Below, in pieces: positions 46,917-53,967 of a stretch of DNA of 64,000 nt (positions are counted from its first letter, which is position 1; every line of letters starts with the position of its first letter). The translations under genes and the position numbers were made by a program. The notes below the pieces were generated by a model, which ran no database searches, was not told the DNA's origin, and saw only the letters and a list, made by a program, of their open reading frames with translations. Source of the stretch: Acinetobacter towneri DSM 14962 = CIP 107472 (lineage in GTDB: Bacteria > Pseudomonadota > Gammaproteobacteria > Pseudomonadales > Moraxellaceae); NCBI RefSeq assembly GCF_000368785.1, contig NZ_KB849688.1, forward strand, positions 314,943 through 378,942. The letters are read 5' to 3'.

Positions 46917-48008
46917 CTAATCGTTATAAATGTTAAAACGACGACTGCCTGCTTTCTGCAATGGGTACTGTTGAATGAGTTCAGGTTGGTGCTGAAGTAA
47001 GGACTTGGTGTCTAGGCTGATACTGTCCTTGCTTTTCTTCCATGTCACCGAACCTTGCTGAAATACAGCACGTTCATGTTCCTGCATCAGTGCCTGAACA
47101 CGATGTTTGAGTAGGTCAAACTGACTTTGGTGTTGTTCAATCTGCTTCTTTTCTTCAATCAACTGATCAAACAGTTCATTAGCAAGTTCGACCTCCGTTA
47201 GATCAACACAGCTCAGAGGGGTATGTTCAGGATAGAGTTGCTGTAATGCTTTAGCTGCCGATTCACTGGCATCCACTGCTGGCGGAACGTCATTTTCTAC
47301 ACATTCCCAAAACAGCCGTTCTGCCTGAATGATTTGTTCAATTAAGGCTTCGTTACGACTGACTTTGTAGATTTTGGTTTCCTGTCCACACAGCAACACA
47401 CAAATATGTGCCGCTTGCTTACCTGTCACCGCCAGTTGATGTTGTACCTGACACAACACGTATAACGGCACACCTTCTCGCCACAGTTTGGCGCCATATT
47501 CCCCTGCAGTTTTACATTCCAGTATTTGCACGTCTTCATTGCCCACCACGGCATAATCCAAGTTTGCCAACATAAAGGCTTTGTCAGGATCAGGATGCTG
47601 TAACACCGCATTGACCCGACGGACTTTATTATTGGTGTGCATGCTATAGTATTCTGCGACCAAGGGTTCTAACTGCTTGCCCCAATATAAAGGTGCATGT
47701 CCTGAGCTTTCATCTTCAATATTTTGTTGTACCCGTCCTGTTTTGATCATCCACAGTTCCAACATCGACATATAAGGATTCAAGCCACAGGCGGCTGCGG
47801 CATCACTGCTGCCAATCCCCTGTTTACGCACTTCAAGCCATGCCTGATAGTCCAGCTGTTTGGTGTTGATCAGCCGTCTGGCATTTAAGCTGCGTTTTGA
47901 AGGGCCTTGTGGTGGATGTAGCTGTCCTGAATCAGCGACAGCAGTTGGATTAGTGGTGATTAAAGTGGTGGGATTTACTGTTGGTATTGTGGTTATGTTT
48001 TGGTTCAT
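46917..48008 (-). CDS. YqaJ-type viral recombinase/exonuclease
   Basis: Lambda-exonuclease-fold nuclease, 363 residues. The hallmark YqaJ start RKQGIGSSDAAAACGLNPYMSMLELW is followed by the active-site acidic residues in ANLDYAVVG and the E-x-K motif ILECKTAGEYGA, then CQVQHQLAVTG. It would resect double-stranded ends for single-strand annealing recombination. No annealing protein is seen next to it unless one of the unknown genes supplies it. I start at 48008, where GAGG lies upstream; the longer frame adds residues without family likeness. Confidence 0.9.
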   Translation of the reverse strand: MNQNITTIPTVNPTTLITTNPTAVADSGQLHPPQGPSKRSLNARRLINTKQLDYQAWLEVRKQGIGSSDAAAACGLNPYMSMLELWMIKTGRVQQNIEDESSGHAPLYWGKQLEPLVAEYYSMHTNNKVRRVNAVLQHPDPDKAFMLANLDYAVVGNEDVQILECKTAGEYGAKLWREGVPLYVLCQVQHQLAVTGKQAAHICVLLCGQETKIYKVSRNEALIEQIIQAERLFWECVENDVPPAVDASESAAKALQQLYPEHTPLSCVDLTEVELANELFDQLIEEKKQIEQHQSQFDLLKHRVQALMQEHERAVFQQGSVTWKKSKDSISLDTKSLLQHQPELIQQYPLQKAGSRRFNIYND

Positions 48009-48042
48009 GTGCTGTTCCTCATCTGAATAGGTTCTAAAAAAA

Positions 48043-48076
48043 CGGCATAAAAAAAGCCACATCCGAAGATGTGGCA
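48043..48076 (-). terminator. Terminator after the DUF932 gene, GGCATAAAAAA type
   Basis: On the minus strand GCCACATC-TTCG-GATGTGGC is followed by TTTTTTTATGCCG. Confidence 0.88.
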
Positions 48077-48156
48077 AAGAGGGATCGTTAATTAGGAGGA
48101 CACTTGATCGTACGGATCACATGCCCTGATGATAAAATCTCAAGATTAAATCAAGC

Positions 48157-49194
48157 TTAAACAGCCAAGTGTAAAGCTTGTTCCAATCCACGTTGTTTCA
48201 ATGCTGCACCTGCACCAAACCAAGCAGAGTCAAGGCGGTGATCGGTACTCATCGCTCGACGTTCGTGATCCACAAACTCGGTAATCGCACAAAGCAGTCC
48301 ATAAGCTGTGTCTTTGGCTGAAGATAAGTCTGCTCCACGTCCCTGCCCAGTAAACATATTCATGACTTTGGTCATGGCACGTCCATTCGGTTCAGTTTTA
48401 TTGGGCTGTGTATTGGCTTGGGATGCAACATTACGGTAGTACTGAATAATGTTATCCTCCTGTTCCATCGCACTTAGGCTATTGTTGTTAAATACCGCAT
48501 CGAAATAAGCTGCTGCTTCTTTCTGGGTGACTTTACGTTGAGTGAGCTGTTTCATTTCATACATATGCTCGTTCCATGTCTTGACTGAAATACCGAGTTG
48601 ATCTTTAACCTTGTCGGCATCGAACTTGGTACTGTGCGGTACTTTGACCACGCCTGCATTGGAACTCTGCCCACGCAAGGCAATGGCTAAAGTGTTGTTA
48701 CACACCACACGGATATTGGTGAATTGTGCAGTGGTGGCTAAGGTGCCATCACATGCCGTTGCCAGCAGAATATAGCCATTGCTGACATCTCCACCTTTCA
48801 ATTCTGCGGTTTGTCCTGTACGCGCCAACGCCCAGAACTTCTTGCCACCTTTTAGGACACCAGCGGTTTCCAGTTCAAAGCCTGATTGTTCAGTCAGATC
48901 ACGGTAGAATTCCAGAATCTCCATCGGCTGGACTTCCTGATAACGCTGACTGACCACCGATAAAGGTGCATGGGTATCTGAACGATACAGTACCCGTTGT
49001 TCTTCATACGGCATGATAATGCTTTGTCCACGCGCGTTTTGAGCCATGTAGCTGACATTGGAGGACTCAATGCGCCAGTCCATACCTGCCTGCTTTGCCC
49101 AAACTTCAATCGGTTGGTTTTGGCTGAGTTGATTGCCCAGACCATGCCAAGGGGTTTGTCCTACAAATGCCATTTGTTCAATTTGATGTGCCAT
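48157..49194 (-). CDS. DUF932 phage/plasmid-type protein
   Basis: 345 residues with the family opening FVGQTPWHGLGNQL, then VLYRSDTHAPLSVVSQRYQEVQP and ATACDGTLATTAQFTNIRVVCNNTLAIAL. The family is widespread on conjugative plasmids and phages, often in the leading region; its biochemical role is unclear to me. AGGAA precedes the ATG. It lies in the leftward block with YqaJ and the lipoproteins, each followed by its own terminator. Confidence 0.9.
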   Translation of the reverse strand: MAHQIEQMAFVGQTPWHGLGNQLSQNQPIEVWAKQAGMDWRIESSNVSYMAQNARGQSIIMPYEEQRVLYRSDTHAPLSVVSQRYQEVQPMEILEFYRDLTEQSGFELETAGVLKGGKKFWALARTGQTAELKGGDVSNGYILLATACDGTLATTAQFTNIRVVCNNTLAIALRGQSSNAGVVKVPHSTKFDADKVKDQLGISVKTWNEHMYEMKQLTQRKVTQKEAAAYFDAVFNNNSLSAMEQEDNIIQYYRNVASQANTQPNKTEPNGRAMTKVMNMFTGQGRGADLSSAKDTAYGLLCAITEFVDHERRAMSTDHRLDSAWFGAGAALKQRGLEQALHLAV

Positions 49195-49226
49195 CTTGAT
49201 ATTCCTTAATCTGTTTTAATCTGAAT

Positions 49227-49529
49227 TCAGGCTGCAACACTGACAAAGCTGTTCTGACAGTCATTGCAGAGGTAGCGGTGATTTAAGGACTGGTATTTAC
49301 TCAGGATTTGCTGATTGATCAGCATTAATCCACCACCGACCACCACACCAATTAATCCACCCACGATTGGGGGAATGTTGAGCTGTCTGGAAAGCTTGAC
49401 GCCCAATGCTGCCATTGCTGCAGGTGACATCGCCTCCAGTAAAACTTCGAGTTGTCCCAAGCCTGCCTGCTGTGGGCTAAGAGTTACTAAGTTGTCTGAG
49501 TGACAAAATGGACAGGTGATTTGTGTCAT
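49227..49529 (-). CDS. Small zinc-ribbon membrane protein, 100 residues
   Basis: An N-terminal CPFCHSDN pair and a C-terminal CNDCQNSF pair make a split four-cysteine zinc ribbon. Between them lies a hydrophobic stretch (IPPIVGGLIGVVVGGGLMLI) that should cross or enter the membrane. AGGAGGT lies eight bases before the ATG at 49529. The frame extends to 49568 without a ribosome site. I do not recognise the family. Confidence 0.75.
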   Translation of the reverse strand: MTQITCPFCHSDNLVTLSPQQAGLGQLEVLLEAMSPAAMAALGVKLSRQLNIPPIVGGLIGVVVGGGLMLINQQILSKYQSLNHRYLCNDCQNSFVSVAA

Positions 49530-49550
49530 CGGCTGACCTCCTAAAATTAC

Positions 49551-49586
49551 GGCATAAAAAAACCGCACCTTTAAAAGGTACGGTCA
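49551..49586 (-). terminator. Terminator after the lipoprotein gene, GGCATAAAAAA type
   Basis: On the minus strand ACCG-ACCTTTT pairs with AAAGGT-CGGT around a short loop, then TTTTTTTATGCCG. Confidence 0.82.
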
Positions 49587-49620
49587 AGAATGTTGAGCAT
49601 TGTCTCATGTGTTTCAAACG

Positions 49621-50004
49621 CTAGAATTTATAGCTGCCAAAGCCTTTATCGGTTTCCACATCCACCTGAATCACATCCTGATAGTCGCAATTCTTTAATT
49701 CTAGACGGACAAACTGTCCCATGGATAAGCGGATTGGAAATTGTGTGCTTTGATTATGGCGGCCTCCGTAACGGCAGCCACCGTTGTTGATCTCTACATT
49801 TTGAATACTGATGTCTTCTGCTGCAGTTGAGCGCACCCGAATAACCGTCGTAAGCTGATCGCCTGACCACCAGTTACTGGTATCTTCTTCTAAGAGCTCA
49901 ATATTCAGTGCATCGGAAGGCAGGCCACCGCAGCCTGTGAGTCCAAGACCCAGCGTAGACATGACCACGGCAAAACACATGGATTGTTTAAACATTGTTT
50001 TCAT
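49621..50004 (-). CDS. Predicted lipoprotein, 127 residues
   Basis: Signal peptide with lipobox LTGC, followed by a beta-rich domain (TTVIRVRSTAAEDISIQNVEIN) with two cysteines (GGCRYGG, KNCDYQD) that could pair. GAGGGA precedes the ATG. It is one of four lipoproteins in this leftward block. An exclusion or envelope role would suit a mobile element, but nothing proves it. Confidence 0.75.
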   Translation of the reverse strand: MKTMFKQSMCFAVVMSTLGLGLTGCGGLPSDALNIELLEEDTSNWWSGDQLTTVIRVRSTAAEDISIQNVEINNGGCRYGGRHNQSTQFPIRLSMGQFVRLELKNCDYQDVIQVDVETDKGFGSYKF

Positions 50005-50033
50005 CAGTTTTTTCCCTCAGTGAAAAATTAAAG

Positions 50034-50068
50034 GACACATGGCAGTGCGAGACTGCCGTTGCTGTGTC
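50034..50068 (-). terminator. Two-part hairpin, possible terminator
   Basis: GACACA/TGTGTC encloses GGCAGT/ACTGCC. On the minus strand it is followed by TTTAATTTTT, downstream of the small membrane protein gene. Confidence 0.55.
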
Positions 50069-50203
50069 GTTGTTTCTGCTTATGCTTCACTGAGGTAATA
50101 TGTATTTGATTTATTTTTATTCTTATTTTTTAAATGTATCCTTTATGAAGAGAGACGGCATGCCATCCCTCCCCAACTTAGTCTTCACCATTTCATTATT
50201 AGG

Positions 50204-50353
50204 TCAACCAAATACCCAACCTAAAAATATAAATGGCCACATGATTGCTCGACCCAATAAAAATGCAGCCGAGCCATAATATCCGCCCACAAAGATCAAT
50301 TTAGCCCAATATAAAAGTGCAACGACCACATAAGCGATTATAAAATTTTTCAT
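50204..50353 (-). CDS. Small membrane protein, 49 residues
   Basis: Starts MKNFIIAYVVVALLYWAKLI and ends FIFLGWVFG. It has one N-terminal membrane helix and a second hydrophobic stretch (AAFLLGRAIMWPFIFLGW), with AAGGA eight bases before the ATG. The even spacing to its neighbours, the ribosome site and the strong hydrophobic bias support a real gene. It lies between lipoprotein genes on the same strand. Function unknown. Confidence 0.65.
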   Translation of the reverse strand: MKNFIIAYVVVALLYWAKLIFVGGYYGSAAFLLGRAIMWPFIFLGWVFG

Positions 50354-50390
50354 ATTTTAGTCCTTAAATATCCTTAGTTTGCTTAAGCAT

Positions 50391-50654
50391 TTAGAGCTGT
50401 TCCATTAGGCATTGATTCATAAAGATTTCCATCTTCGACTCATAACCAGCTGGTGGCATTGCACCGTCAGCCATTTTATTGAGTGCATCTTCACCATAAT
50501 GCTTTTCCATACGGTCATAGAGACAATTGCAAAAAGTACGATCACCTACTGATGCCTTACAAGCCTTCTTCATTTCTGACTCTGCTTTTGATGAACATCC
50601 ACTGATCAGTACTACAGCGGCAATACAGCACATCCACATATTGATTTTTTTCAT
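50391..50654 (-). CDS. Predicted lipoprotein, 87 residues
   Basis: Starts MKKINMWMCCIAAVVL with lipobox ISGC. The mature part has four more cysteines (KKACKAS, FCNCLYDRM, NQCLM), probably two disulfides in the periplasm, in a helical arrangement. I start at 50654; the frame extends to 50702 but the added residues would mask the signal peptide. Confidence 0.72.
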   Translation of the reverse strand: MKKINMWMCCIAAVVLISGCSSKAESEMKKACKASVGDRTFCNCLYDRMEKHYGEDALNKMADGAMPPAGYESKMEIFMNQCLMEQL

Positions 50655-50667
50655 GTGATTAAACCTA

Positions 50668-51015
50668 TTATTTATAGTTGTATATTGACCACGAACCATC
50701 ATATTGATCCTGATCTAAATCCCACAGCTCTTCTCGCGTATAGGTTTGATTAATCTCATGGTTCATGCGCTCAACAAGGATCGTACAGCGATGAACATCA
50801 TATTGAGGACCTGTTCCAGGTTGACCCTCAAAAAGATTAAATACCTTACACTTTTGCACCTGCAGTTGCACAATGTTCGGATCTGTTTCTCGTGCATATT
50901 TCAAAATCGTATCTGCGCTTGGACTCTGAGATTGCACGCCACCACATCCCACTAGAACGCTACAAGCTATAAAAAGCCCACTTATCCCACCTAACCATTT
51001 TTGCTTGAATTTCAT
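50668..51015 (-). CDS. Predicted lipoprotein, 115 residues
   Basis: Signal peptide with lipobox LVGC, then a short mature domain with two cysteines (QKCKVF and HRCTIL). Its ATG overlaps the stop of the upstream lipoprotein gene by four bases (51012-51015), so they are translationally coupled. No recognisable family. Confidence 0.75.
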   Translation of the reverse strand: MKFKQKWLGGISGLFIACSVLVGCGGVQSQSPSADTILKYARETDPNIVQLQVQKCKVFNLFEGQPGTGPQYDVHRCTILVERMNHEINQTYTREELWDLDQDQYDGSWSIYNYK

Positions 51016-52130
51016 GACACATCCTCCACTTCTACATTATTTTCCTGCGCTACAGCATCTTCTTCCGAAGCCGCTAGTTCATTCAGTTTTGGATCCATCG
51101 CTTTAGGTTTGGCGCCGTAGCTTTTAATACCAAATTGGAATTGGAAGGGTTTATGTAATGTGAAATTTTGGGAGGACACTGCTGGTTGGATGATTTGATC
51201 ATCCTTAGTTCTGAAAAACTGTCGTTTGAATTGTGTTGGTTGGATAGTCGTAATAATAAATGGAATTTCTTTTTCAAATGAATATAAAACGAGCTCAAGC
51301 AATGTTAAGCGCCCATCCTTAACACCATAGACGAAACCTAAGCTAGGAGCTCTATAAGGCATCATTTTTAAAAGTTTTTCTGCTTCAGCAGGGACTAAAC
51401 GAAACTCAACACTGAGTATCTCAAGCAAACCTTCGCTATCATAACTATCCTCATAATGAAGATTTGGGTATTTCAAATGCATGATCTGTCGATCTGGATC
51501 ATAATAACTTGGCGCAACATCACCATCGTTGTCAGGTAGATGACCACGATGAGTGTAGAAATTTAGCGCATCCTCTAATCTCCCCAAATCTACTTGCATA
51601 TTAGATGTTACTTTTTCATGTTGCTGCCTTTCTTGAAGTATGCGCTGTTGATAAATTTGTGTACTTTCTGTTGGCTGACGCTCAGTTGGGTTATATTTTT
51701 TCAGTAAGCGTACATGATCGATCACCACTTTATTTGCAGCTGTGAACAATCCTTCTTCAGGATGACTACCTAAAAAGAATCCTTGATTTTGAGGAGTTAT
51801 TAATGGCTCCCTATTACCAACGATCAATAACTCATCAGCACTTAACTTCAAATCTTGACGTAGTTTCTTAAATAGCTCTTTACTCTCCAAATCACGATGA
51901 AGGTATTGGCTAAACAAATCTACTTCATAAGGAATGTCATCATTAACGATTTCAAATGGTGGCAACTGATCCCCAGGAATTAACACGGGTCTCGTATCAA
52001 AGGTAACTCTTTGACTGATCGCTTGATTATTTGATGCAGTTCCTGTTTCTTTACTCGAAGGGCGATCACCACACCCCACTAATAGACATGACCCGAGCAT
52101 ACAGGTCAATAAAGGACGATATCCCCACAT
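51012..52130 (-). CDS. Predicted lipoprotein, 372 residues
   Basis: Signal peptide with lipobox LVGC (CLLVGCGDRPSSKE), then a large periplasmic domain without a family I recognise. It contains a helical region with many Gln, Glu and Arg (RQPTESTQIYQQRILQERQ) and a beta-rich second half, ending in an acidic tail (EEDAVAQENNVEVEDVS). First gene of the leftward block: GAGG precedes the ATG at 52130, and the branched palindrome begins about 200 nt further upstream. A GTG at 52145 is an alternative start. Confidence 0.75.
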   Translation of the reverse strand: MWGYRPLLTCMLGSCLLVGCGDRPSSKETGTASNNQAISQRVTFDTRPVLIPGDQLPPFEIVNDDIPYEVDLFSQYLHRDLESKELFKKLRQDLKLSADELLIVGNREPLITPQNQGFFLGSHPEEGLFTAANKVVIDHVRLLKKYNPTERQPTESTQIYQQRILQERQQHEKVTSNMQVDLGRLEDALNFYTHRGHLPDNDGDVAPSYYDPDRQIMHLKYPNLHYEDSYDSEGLLEILSVEFRLVPAEAEKLLKMMPYRAPSLGFVYGVKDGRLTLLELVLYSFEKEIPFIITTIQPTQFKRQFFRTKDDQIIQPAVSSQNFTLHKPFQFQFGIKSYGAKPKAMDPKLNELAASEEDAVAQENNVEVEDVS

Positions 52131-52328
52131 ATAGATTACCCTCACATTATGAATATTTATTTTTATAAAACAGTTGTCTGTTTGCAGATGTTAAAAACAC
52201 TGCCGATATTCATAGTTCGGGTAATGAAAGATAAAGTTATGCAAAAAATTCAGTAAACACATGGCTCACTCCTTTGTTTTAAAGAGTTCTACCAGATCAC
52301 TGTCAATTGATGGTGGCAGAACGAAAGA

Positions 52329-52473
52329 GGGTTGACAGACTGGTAACAAAGAAACCAGCACGCGTAAGCGCGTCCCCCTTCCGCCCTACCATAGAGAAAA
52401 GGGGGACGAACGGGTTTCCAATGTGTAAAACAGAGTTTACACATTGTCTTTGTTATTGGGTCTGTCAAAACCC
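52329..52473. repeat. Multi-branched palindrome of 145 nt
   Basis: The outer stem is made of GGGTT/AACCC, GACAGAC/GTCTGTC and TAACAAAGA/TCTTTGTTA (arms 52329-52352 and 52447-52473). Inside are a stem GAAACC/GGTTTC (52351-52356 with 52413-52418), a 10-bp hairpin CGTCCCCCTT/AAGGGGGACG (52371-52408), a small CGC-GTAA-GCG loop (52361-52370), and an 11-bp hairpin CAATGTGTAAA/TTTACACATTG (52419-52446). No protein frame explains it. It resembles structured single-strand origins or promoters of mobile DNA. The remaining parts of 52131-52852 show no gene I can support. Confidence 0.8.
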
Positions 52474-52852
52474 ACTAGCAATGTAGGCCAGCAAAAAAAG
52501 GATAATCTGCGCACTGAATAGTGTCAACTTCAAAACATATAAAAAATAATGGTTTATTGGTTGTAGCCACTTCTGTTAAGAAAATGCATGCTAAATATCC
52601 AATGCCACTTACTTATTCAATTTTTTTAATCACATTCTTGCTTTTGAACCCAATGAGACTTTCTCACAATTTTTTAACTATTATTGTAATGCTACATCTG
52701 TAAGATGCTTATAAGTTCCAGCTTCTCACTTTTTTAGATAAGTAGACTATTAATGTATATGAGTTATAAAAACCCCAAAATCCCATTATTAAATACATCT
52801 AATGTCCATTTAGCTCTTAAACGACTTAAAAAAGACTAAAATAGTCAAATAA

Positions 52853-52879
52853 TTTATGTGGGCTTCAATGTGGGACAAA
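52853..52879 (+). repeat. Right arm-type repeat, candidate integrase site
   Basis: TTTATGTGGG, five bases, ATGTGGGACAAA, the same as 22746-22772 apart from the spacer. It lies 48 bases from the right att. Confidence 0.6.
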
Positions 52880-52886
52880 CTCAAGG

Positions 52887-52917
52887 GCATAAAAAAAGCC
52901 CTTGTAAAAACAAGAGC
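52887..52917 (-). terminator. Island-supplied tRNA-Ser terminator
   Basis: On the minus strand GCTCTTG pairs with CAAGGGC (one mismatch), followed by TTTTTTTATGCCC, directly downstream of the tRNA 3' end. It would replace the original terminator now at 22571-22608. Confidence 0.75.
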
Positions 52918-52927
52918 TTATCTTAAA

Positions 52928-52944
52928 ATTTGGCGGAAGCGGTG
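52928..52944. repeat. Right attachment site (att) of the island
   Basis: ATTTGGCGGAAGCGGTG, identical to 22614-22630, covering the 3' end of tRNA-Ser. Confidence 0.9.
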
Positions 52945-53020
52945 AGATTCGAACTCACGGAGGACTCACACCCTCGTCGGTTTTCAAGACCGGTGCATTA
53001 AACCGCTCTGCCACGCTTCC
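52931..53020 (-). tRNA. tRNA-Ser (anticodon TGA)
   Basis: The 90-nt minus-strand gene begins GGAAGCG and ends CGCTTCCGCCA, with CCA encoded. The acceptor stem pairs GGAAGCG/CGCTTCC. The anticodon arm reads CGGTCTTGAAAACCG with anticodon TGA. The long variable arm (CGAGGG...CCTCCG region) and T-loop GTTCGAATC are class II serine features. Its 3' end is the island's integration site, and the gene is kept intact after insertion. Confidence 0.95.
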
Positions 53021-53106
53021 AATGGCGGCTATCATATAAAGAAAAATTCAGCTTGGCAAATAGTTTCTAAAAATTATGATCCAAATGTTCAAAATAAAAT
53101 CAAAAA

Positions 53107-53604
53107 TCAGTCATTTTCTGCAATTTCAGGCTTTTCATAGCGTATCGAATTAATAAACCAACTCTTTTTGCCTAGCGGCGTCTGCACTTCCACCTCATCA
53201 TCTACCTGTTTAGACAACAAAGCTCTAGCCATAGGTGAATCAATCGAAATATGTTGTGGATGATGATCATAAATTTCATCCACGCCCACAATTCTCAAGG
53301 TCTTTTGCTCGCCTTGTTCATTTTCAATTTCGACCCATGCGCCAAAATATACTTTACCCTCTTGTTCTGGTGCAAAATCGACAATACGCAGCTCTTCTAA
53401 ACGCTTGCCCAAATAACGTACCCGACGGTCAATTTTACGCAAAAGCTGTTTGTTATATTGGTAATCTGCGTTTTCAGAGCGATCGCCGAGACTTGCCGCC
53501 CAGTTTACTTTTTTGGTGATTTCAGGGCGTTCTTCATGCCACAAATGCTGTAACTCTGCCACGAGTTTATCGTGTCCAGAACGTGTAATTAAGTTAGATT
53601 TCAT
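53107..53604 (-). CDS. greB: Transcription elongation factor GreB
   Basis: Rescues backtracked RNA polymerase by stimulating transcript cleavage. The 165-residue protein has the N-terminal coiled coil with ITRSGHDKLVAELQHL and the tip acidic residues in LGDRSENADYQYNKQLLRKIDRRVRYL. The FKBP-like C-terminal domain carries SIDSPMARALLSKQ. The R-R-V-R-Y-L phrase and the extra basic residues favour GreB over GreA. Core gene immediately outside the island. Confidence 0.93.
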   Translation of the reverse strand: MKSNLITRSGHDKLVAELQHLWHEERPEITKKVNWAASLGDRSENADYQYNKQLLRKIDRRVRYLGKRLEELRIVDFAPEQEGKVYFGAWVEIENEQGEQKTLRIVGVDEIYDHHPQHISIDSPMARALLSKQVDDEVEVQTPLGKKSWFINSIRYEKPEIAEND

Positions 53605-53967
53605 GGTGTTTTTGCAGCCGGTTTTTTACATTTGGTTAACATCAATCCTATATTTTATTGCATTTTTATACACAATAAAAATTTATAAAATTTATTTCTC
53701 AATGAAATGAATATCTTATGTTACATTTTTCAAAAAATTTATGTACAAAATTTGACATCCAAAATTTTCATCTTTATTATTCGCACATCTTTTAGTTTTG
53801 ATCACTTTTTAACCTGTGTATAAATTTTACACATTTTCCCTTTAATCCCAAGTCATTTTGAATGACGTCATGACTGCCCAACCCTTATTGAATTTATCAA
53901 ACTTGAAAAAGTTTAAGGTGTGTTGCCTTTGCTTTTTAGGGCATAAATTACTTGTAGCGGAGCCAAC
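53605..53967. other. Divergent upstream region of greB and the MltF-like gene
   Basis: These 363 nt hold no gene I can support. A 10-bp perfect palindrome ATGACGTCAT (53862-53871) overlaps a small hairpin GTCATT-TTG-AATGAC, about 100 nt before the MltF-like start. It could be a regulator site. The region is very AT-rich, in keeping with promoters on both strands. Confidence 0.5.

Larger units (their letters stand above)
22614..52944. mobile_element. 30.3-kb integrative island in tRNA-Ser
   Basis: The boundaries are perfect 17-bp direct repeats (ATTTGGCGGAAGCGGTG) at 22614-22630 and 52928-52944; the right copy is the 3' end of an intact tRNA-Ser gene. A P4-type integrase gene starts 147 nt inside the left repeat. 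The cargo is mostly accessory: toxin-antitoxin, restriction-modification, AlpA regulators, HUH replication protein, IS and MITE scars, umuDC and a YqaJ/DUF932 block. No conjugation machinery or relaxase of the usual kinds is visible, so transfer would need helper functions. The integrase sits at the end away from the intact tRNA. Confidence 0.9.

Noticed and set aside
52521..52703. 60-codon hydrophobic frame near the right island end
   Set aside because: GTG start without ribosome site in very AT-rich DNA; composition follows the base bias.
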